Shown one piece after another: positions 57,813 through 64,000 of a stretch of 64,000 nucleotides of DNA; position 1 is the first letter of the stretch, and each line of letters begins with the position of its first letter. This DNA is from Pararge aegeria (taxonomy: Eukaryota; Arthropoda; Insecta; Lepidoptera; Nymphalidae): contig NC_053187.1 in assembly GCF_905163445.1 (NCBI RefSeq), forward strand, positions 10,106,001-10,170,000, given 5' to 3'. The translations under genes were made by a program, and so were the position numbers. The notes beneath the pieces were generated by a model. The model saw only the letters and a program-made list of their open reading frames with translations. It searched no databases and was not told the origin of the DNA.

Positions 57813-60800
57813 CTTAAATATAATTTTCAGCATTGTTACTTATAATTTTTGTAAAAAATAATATTTTTCATTTTCATAAACATTAAGACTCTACTTAAAC
57901 AAATAATTTGTGGTATTAATTATTTAATTACCAAGTTGTATGCGTAATGTATATGTAAAAGATAATCATAAAAAAGTATTATGTTAATCCTACTTCAACA
58001 AGCTTTATTTTTAGAAGAATTTCTCAAGAAAAGAAATCCAAAGGCTGACTTCAACCTAGCTAGTCATTTTTTTTTTTTCAAATAATAGCATACTACAGGA
58101 TTTATTTAGACCTAGGTTAATAAACCTAAACAAACTGCGATGATACTGGAAATATGTACTCTTCGTATATTAGTTAGTTATTTTAAGTTATAAAGAACTT
58201 TTTACCTTTATAGGGCAATCAGCGATGAGGTGATCCTCACTCTTACAATTGTGGCATCTCTTTGGTTGTGGCCCTATACTGCACTTAGCGGCTATGTGGT
58301 TTGCAAACTCACCGCAGTTGTAGCAACTGGAGAAAGATAAAAACATTTTTCAATATTATGATTGCGTAACGGAATTATGAAGATCTAACCATGGGATTCT
58401 GAATATATCTTGTAACAAATTTTGATGGAAATTATCATAGCACTTTAGGTGACTGTATCGTGATCACGTTTAGAAGCAAAAATGTCGTTCCAAACTAAAA
58501 TAAAATCAGAACTTTACTAATTCAAATAAGGCAGTGTATAATAAAGATTAGCGTTAACTTAAAACTTAGCTATACTAATGAACCCTTCAAAATAGACCAA
58601 TCTTCGCTAAGTTAGGTCGAACGTAACTAAGGGTCACGAAAGAGTGTAATTTAATAAGTCACTTTTTTGTATTCTGTGAGTACACTTATAAAAATAGGAT
58701 CAATTGTAAATGGGAACAAGTGCCTTAACCTACTGATCTATTTTACTTAATTACCATTAAGTTACACACCCTAGAATTCAACGTATATTAATTGCCACGT
58801 ACCGTATCTTTCTAAAGCGTTTTTTTGACAAAGGTCGTCGATGAGAGCCTTGACAGTCCACTAAAGAGGGACCAGAAACACGCGTCGCTTCTAAACCTTT
58901 ATCAGACTCCTTACACTCAAACTCAACTAATTCTTCATCTCCGAGTGATCTGAAGCCAGGCATTTGAATAACGCTCTGAAAGAAATAAACTTAGTCAGTC
59001 TTAGACATACTCTTAACTGTCTCTTATTAAGCTTGCAAACTATTTGGAAGAAAGCTTAATCATGATAGCAAATGTTTGTCAGTTTTCGTCGGAACGACTA
59101 AACCGATTTCGAAGTGAATTTCACAGGCAGTTATTACTGTTTTCCGAGACACAGTCTCAACTAGTTCGGAGAACAGGTACACTTTTTATCTGTGCAAAAT
59201 AAAACAAAATTTGTATATATGTTATGTGTTATGTTTAAGTACTTTTGATTCTGTTTTGTTAATCTATATGACAATAAAGCATTTTTTAATTTTTTTTTCA
59301 CAGACAAAATTGGATGTTAATAAATTTCGGCGGAAGTTTTTGGTGACTTTGTTAAGACCTTTCTATAGGCTGCATTATGTCGGAAACGGAAAAATAATGA
59401 GCATAACACCATTATTATTTAAGCGAAAGAGAAAAATTTGCCAGTAATTTTTCAGTTACAAAAATCAAATGCTCAAAATATTTATTTCTCCTCAGGGTAT
59501 ACAATGTTGATGATGCACGCGAGTTAGTTAATTGGCAATTTACTTTGTGCAAGATGCAATATTGGATTATTCTGCCAGCGATCCAAGCAAATGTAACTAA
59601 CTTTGTCGCCTCGAGTTACATTAATTAAACAAACTTCTTATCACCAATGTATTGTGAATTTACCTAATTGCAATTTTTTCCATAAATACCTAGTAGGTAT
59701 GTTTCTAAGACAAAACCTAATGGTTATCGTACTTTTTCAGATTTTTGATGACGAACTGGACCGTTGTGTTCCTATAGAAATAATTTTCAGTTGCAGGATG
59801 AAAATATTATTATAATATATTATTAAAATATAATATTATAATGTTATAAACTTATAAAACCAATATATGTAAACGAGTAGTTCTTGCTCATGTGTATTTG
59901 AATATATTTCAGCTCCAATAATATGGGTCAAGTTGTATTGTTGCATTTAAGTTCTGGATCCAAAATTGGTATATATCGATGTATAATATCGATGTTAATA
60001 CTATATTTTACTGTACTCCCACAAATAACAATTTTTTATAACGCCATCTCGTAAATCTTGGAGTTACTAGCATGGTTCGCGCTATTAGATTTAATTCATC
60101 AAAATTTTGTAAGATGGCGTTAAAATGGAATACGAATATGTTTCCTCCGAGCGTTCGCGTTCCATTGATTTGGTTTAAAAAAGTTATATAGTTTAGGTTA
60201 TGGTTCTGAAAGATTTTTTGCATTAGATATCACCAGTTTATTAAGGAAGATTATAGGCTACATTTTGTTTCATTATGAGCTGTAGTTAAAGTCCGTCTGT
60301 GGGTGTAACGCGAGGTATTCTCGTTAGTTTAAATGATAGATGTAATGAAAGAAAATTTTTGCTACTGCCCTTTTTTGGCTCAAAATAAGAACGTTATACA
60401 GTGCTACTTACTGCATAAAATTCTTACAATCAGGTGCTATCACGCAAAAACTTTAAAAATAAATGCATCAAACATGCAGCAAAAATTCTAACACGTACCT
60501 ATAAGATTTTGCCGTAAACGTAATGGTGCTAGAACGATAGATGAACATTCCTTATGCATTTGCCGTCGTTCTTTATAAATACAATATAATCAGTAAGCAT
60601 GAGTTCATTAAACTGTTTTCAAGCTACTTCCTGTAAGGGTTGTCTTTAATAGATCACGGCATACAGATAACGTCGCCCTTTATTATACGCTTCTATTATT
60701 TTCTATAGTTAAAAAATATGTAAAGGGGTTTTTTAAATATTAAAAGTGCAATAAAACTTTACGTTCTTACTTATCTACACGTATATTTTAATATTAATAT

Positions 60801-63317
60801 CACCGTGTTACCAGTGAGTGGCCAAAATTTATTAGTCAAGCATGGACCTTTTTAGACGTTAAATCAGAAATGCTAATTTTAGCTATGGTAAAAGCATCTC
60901 AAATACATTTGTAACACACACTCTAAAGTCGTAAGTCCGTATATAATCATATTCAATAAATTTTCTTCAATTTCATGTGATAAATGAATAATTCATAAAC
61001 TAAATGAACCATTTGTTAAACTGGAAAGTATTATTTTTAGTTTCTTTAACGTAGCAACAGAGCAACGGATTAACATGGTTTTGTACATAGAGCTATCGCT
61101 AGCATAATGCAATCTACAGCCCATACTATGCTATAAAAGTAAAGGCCTTATGCTTCTTTTTATCCCAAAAGTATGGTTTCTCATGAGATAAAAGCCAAAA
61201 TAGCTAACCACATTTTAAAAATCAGTTTTAGTATTAAGGCATATTATGTATATGAGATAGGTACTTTTTACCCTTAAAAAAACTTCTATCTTATCAACAA
61301 AATACATCATTATGGCATTTATGACATTCGTAAGGTAGTATAAAATACATGTGGGTGAAGCGGAGAGCTCTGCGCTCTAATTAATAAAATACGCCGAAAA
61401 TGTAGTGAGTACCTTATCAACGACATAGTGTTGGCCTAATATAATTTTTACCGCTAGCGTTGTTGCATTGGGACGAAGTACAAATTTGGTGGCGTAAATG
61501 TATAGAAAAAACATCCGGACTTGATAAGCCAAACAAACAAATAAGTACGCTATCGGGTCGACCGCTAGATATGCTGCGTGTTTTCTCAATGAATATATAT
61601 TTTTTACCGAGTAACGAGATACTTCACGAAAATTATATACTCGTAGATGCGGTTGTCATCTGTAACGAATAACTTTTTTGAAACCGCTGCAATGTGCTGC
61701 CAAACTTCAATGTAACAGTAATTGCATTTATATTTTTATTTTTATACACTAACAATGTTTGCTTTTATTACAATGACATTTTACAATGCGCTCTAACTTT
61801 GTACCGGAGCGCGGTTTCTCATAGCTTGTAACCTTCTGTGATAACAGTGCAGTTTAACGAACGCATTTAACAATTATTTGTTCCCGAGATAACCGTGTAC
61901 TAATGATACAAGCACTAAACTTAATCTGACAAAAAAACTTTTTTTTTTTTTTGTACTTAGAAAAGATTCTTAGTACTTAGTCCAAAACAACTTAGTAGTA
62001 GTAGAGCTTATTGTGCTAGCGTTGGTCCGGGGAAGTACTATCGCCATGCTTATTTGTGTCGCTAAGCAGCATTGTTGGAATGCTGTGATCCGGTCTGAAA
62101 GGCGTGGCTGAACACTTACGCCTGAAGTCGATGGACATAGGGCGGCATGTTTCAGGACGTGTTCCTTGCATGCCCTGTGAACTGTTGCATTATTTATAGG
62201 CGATGGTTTCGACTAACCATCAGGGTGGCCATCTGCTTGGTCCGTCAGTTATTACTATATAAAAAAAAATACAAAGACTTTTTTTACTTGTTAAAGTTAT
62301 GAAATAATATGAAAGGCCATCGCATACCATATCGACTTGATGCTGACTCGACTCCAAGTTCACTGAAATTAGCGCACGGAATAAAGAGCTTTATGTCAAT
62401 CATATTAAATTGTATGTATTGTGTGTAGTAGTTTGTGTAAGTTTGCCGGAATTATGAGATCTTCAGGAAGCAGTTTTGAAATATACGCACATTACACATT
62501 CCTAAATTTCAACGTATGTGTTTGATAAGCGCACCTCGATCAAAGAAAAAACCACCTAAAGACACATTGCAAAAGCTTCTAACAGAAAATCAGGACTGTT
62601 TCCTGAAAATATTTTGGTACCTACCGTTATAATCTCAACCGAGCATGACGTCCATTGATGAATGTATATCTTTTATAGGTATTCTAGAATCCAATAATTA
62701 TGGTCCTGCAACTCTTGTCCAGCAACTTCGTTATATTCCCAATATTGTCTGTTAACCTAGTGGGTCTACCGGAGTTTAGTTTTGGTACGATTCTTTTGGA
62801 AAATGTAGCATTTATTTAACTTATCTAGATAGTTTTGCTTCTTTAACCAGATCAATTACTCTGGTAACTACTGTATTGTAGAGAACGACAAGGAAAGTTT
62901 TTCTTGTATCCTTAGTATTGATACCTATCTATTATTGTAACTTTAAAAATAAGTAACCTACCTCGAAGAGAATTGCTGTCTTTTTCTTCCAGACGTTTTT
63001 TTTGTTACATCTTGAATTTTTTCGAACAAATTTTGTAAAACAACCAAAAATTTACAAAAGCAAATTTTGTAAATTTTTGTTTATCACAACTGATTCAAAC
63101 GTTAGAACCGTTTTCGAGGTACACGAATGATACAATAATTGTTCCTTTAGATATATACGTTATACAATTATTTTGTAAGTAGGTACCTGGTGAACAAATA
63201 CGTCCTGCCCGCCATCGTCCGGGGTGATAAAACCCCACCCTTTTGCCACGTTGAACCATTTGCAGCAACCACGTCGTGTCACACCAGTCACATTGCTGCC
63301 ACTTGCGCTTCCCGCAA
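57729..63317 (-). CDS. lin-28: lin-28 RNA-binding protein, lacking the 5' exon(s)
   Basis: LIN-28 binds let-7 precursors and mRNAs and controls developmental timing and stem-cell state (family knowledge). Exons on the minus strand: 63317-63187, 58975-58803, 58326-58206, 57812-57729. All splice sites are GT/AG and phases agree (2 nt in, then 0, 2, 0), giving about 168 residues to the stop. Order: cold-shock domain (RNP1-like KGWGFITPDD, DVFVHQ), a basic linker, two CCHC zinc knuckles, and a Ser/Gln-rich tail. A cold-shock domain followed by two CCHC knuckles is unique to LIN28. The start codon exon is upstream of 63317, perhaps outside the window. Intron lengths: 4211, 476 and 393 nt. Confidence 0.96.
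58206..58326 (-). CDS. lin-28: lin-28 exon: two CCHC zinc knuckles
   Basis: The acceptor CTCCAG precedes 58326 and the donor GTAAAAAG follows 58206; 121 nt, phase 2 to 0. It encodes CYNCGEFANHIAAKC and CHNCKSEDHLIADC, each fitting C-x2-C-x4-H-x4-C, joined by the short SIGPQPKR linker typical of LIN28. These knuckles recognise the GGAG-type motif of pre-let-7 in the known family. Confidence 0.97.
58803..58975 (-). CDS. lin-28: lin-28 exon: end of cold-shock domain and basic linker
   Basis: The acceptor CTTTCAG precedes 58975 and the donor GTACGTGG follows 58803; 173 nt, phase 0 to 2. SVIQMPGFRSLGDEELVEFE CKESDKGLEATRVSGP completes the cold-shock barrel (compare the LIN28 hallmark SGFRSL...VEF). 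The following HRRPLSKKRFRKIR is strongly basic and may serve as nuclear/nucleolar signal and RNA contact (inference). Confidence 0.95.
58976..63186. other. lin-28 intron interrupting the cold-shock domain
   Basis: 4.2 kb. It contains repeat family R at 61990-62260 and otherwise AT-rich sequence. No additional exon is needed, because phases join cleanly across it. Confidence 0.7.
61990..62260 (+). mobile_element. Repeat family R, full-length copy
   Basis: TTAGTAGTAGTAGAGCTTAT, then TCCGGTCTGAAAGGCGTGGC, then TTGGTCCGTCAGTTATTACT ATATAAAAAAAAAT. It is the most complete of the five copies in the window. The A-rich 3' end points to retrotransposition. Confidence 0.7.
63187..63317 (-). CDS. lin-28: lin-28 exon: first part of cold-shock domain
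   Basis: The acceptor GTTACAG precedes 63317 and the donor GTACCTAC follows 63187; 131 nt, phase 1 to 0. After a Gly/Ser/Thr-rich lead (AGSASGSNVTGVT) comes RRGCCKWFNVAKGWGFITPD then DGGQDVFVHQ. The CKWFN..KGWGFI...D motif contains the aromatic RNP1 residues that stack on RNA bases. Confidence 0.96.
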
Positions 63318-63888
63318 CTGTAACATAATGTTCCTTAGATCAGACTTCGATACAAGTGTCCTGGTATCGTTATGAATATCGTTCTTCCTAATAACACGCT
63401 CCTTAAATACAACAACTCAATATCGTAGTAGGATTGTATTCACTATTTGCAACGATGTTGAAAACATACCAATTTTTAATCGGATAAAACTTTTATCTGA
63501 TTAAGTAGTTAATACGTAAATTTATTTTAAACAATCTTAGTAAGTACGTACTTTAATAAATAAACTGTTATGAATGAAGCCTAAGAAACATAATTTAAAA
63601 TATTCACTTGAGTGAGCTGACTTTTGCAGTATCTAATAGGAGTGAAACACAGGCCAATCATCTACGCGAATACTCTAGCTAAAAAGCACTATTGGCATCA
63701 AACATATAACCTTGCGTAGTATTATTTCTCAGGTGCAATATTTGCAATATGAAGTATTCTAAACGTAGTTACTTTTGACTGAGGACAAGATTTGTTGTGT
63801 TATTTTAAAATGGTCTTCGTTCGCAAACGAATGCATTGGACAAATAGCTTAACAATATAGGAACGGGGGAGTACTGCCCGTGTAAACG

Positions 63889-63983
63889 GTGGCGTGCAAA
63901 TTCGTATACTGCGTGCAACCAATCACTGGTTCAAACTAAATTCTTGTAATTGGTTGAACGCAGGACGAAAATTTGCACGTCAC
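63889..63983. repeat. Imperfect inverted repeat with CCAAT-type boxes
   Basis: Arms 63889-63926 and 63946-63983 pair over ~38 nt with a few mismatches and a short gap (GTGGCGTGCAAAT... against GTGACGTGCAAAT...). Each arm contains CAACCAAT. It lies upstream of the lin-28 exons and could be either a MITE end or a promoter-proximal element. Confidence 0.65.
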
Positions 63984-64000
63984 AGCATAGAGGGCTCGGG

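Overview
This window is animal nuclear DNA, almost certainly from a butterfly or moth. It is AT-rich, has GT-AG introns, and is crowded with decayed non-LTR retrotransposons (one R1-like, one RTE-like, and one family ending in a sequence typical of Lepidoptera), tRNA-headed SINEs and small inverted-repeat elements. I recognise two host genes. Both lie on the minus strand and both run off the window.

Left third (about 4.8-26.2 kb): the 5' coding half of still life (sif, the Tiam1-type Rac guanine nucleotide exchange factor). I assembled sixteen coding exons by hand. They join with no phase conflict into 2135 nt (711 codons plus 2 nt). They encode a Gly/Cys acylation-type N-terminus, a complete WH1/EVH1-like domain, and a long low-complexity Ser/Thr/His/Arg-rich linker. 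The PH, Ras-binding, PDZ and DH-PH parts known for this family must lie beyond the left edge. The first coding exon opens with 38 nt of untranslated sequence after a splice acceptor, so the promoter is further right. Candidates are GC-rich islands at 29.3-29.95 kb and 50.2-50.45 kb.

Middle (about 30-56.5 kb): no host gene recognised. It contains an R1-clade LINE with nearly complete RT and C-terminal zinc-knuckle region (36.7-38.6 kb), several damaged LINEs, SINE clusters, nested insertions near 31.4-32.2 kb, a 360-bp duplication around a SINE pair (50.5-51.6 kb), and long hairpins at 40.6 and 48.4 kb.

Right part (57.7-63.3 kb): the lin-28 gene, minus strand, lacking only its first exon(s). 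Four exons encode most of the cold-shock domain, the rest of that domain plus a basic linker, two CCHC zinc knuckles, and a short Ser/Gln-rich tail. Its 3' region carries a MITE starting 44 nt after the stop codon and a perfect 8-mer let-7 seed match about 520 nt after it, matching the conserved lin-28/let-7 regulatory loop.

I saw no CRISPR array, operon, genuine tRNA or rRNA gene, or clearly new biological system. The main points are the gene models, an apparent exon duplication in sif, the let-7 site, and the inverted-repeat and nested transposon structures.
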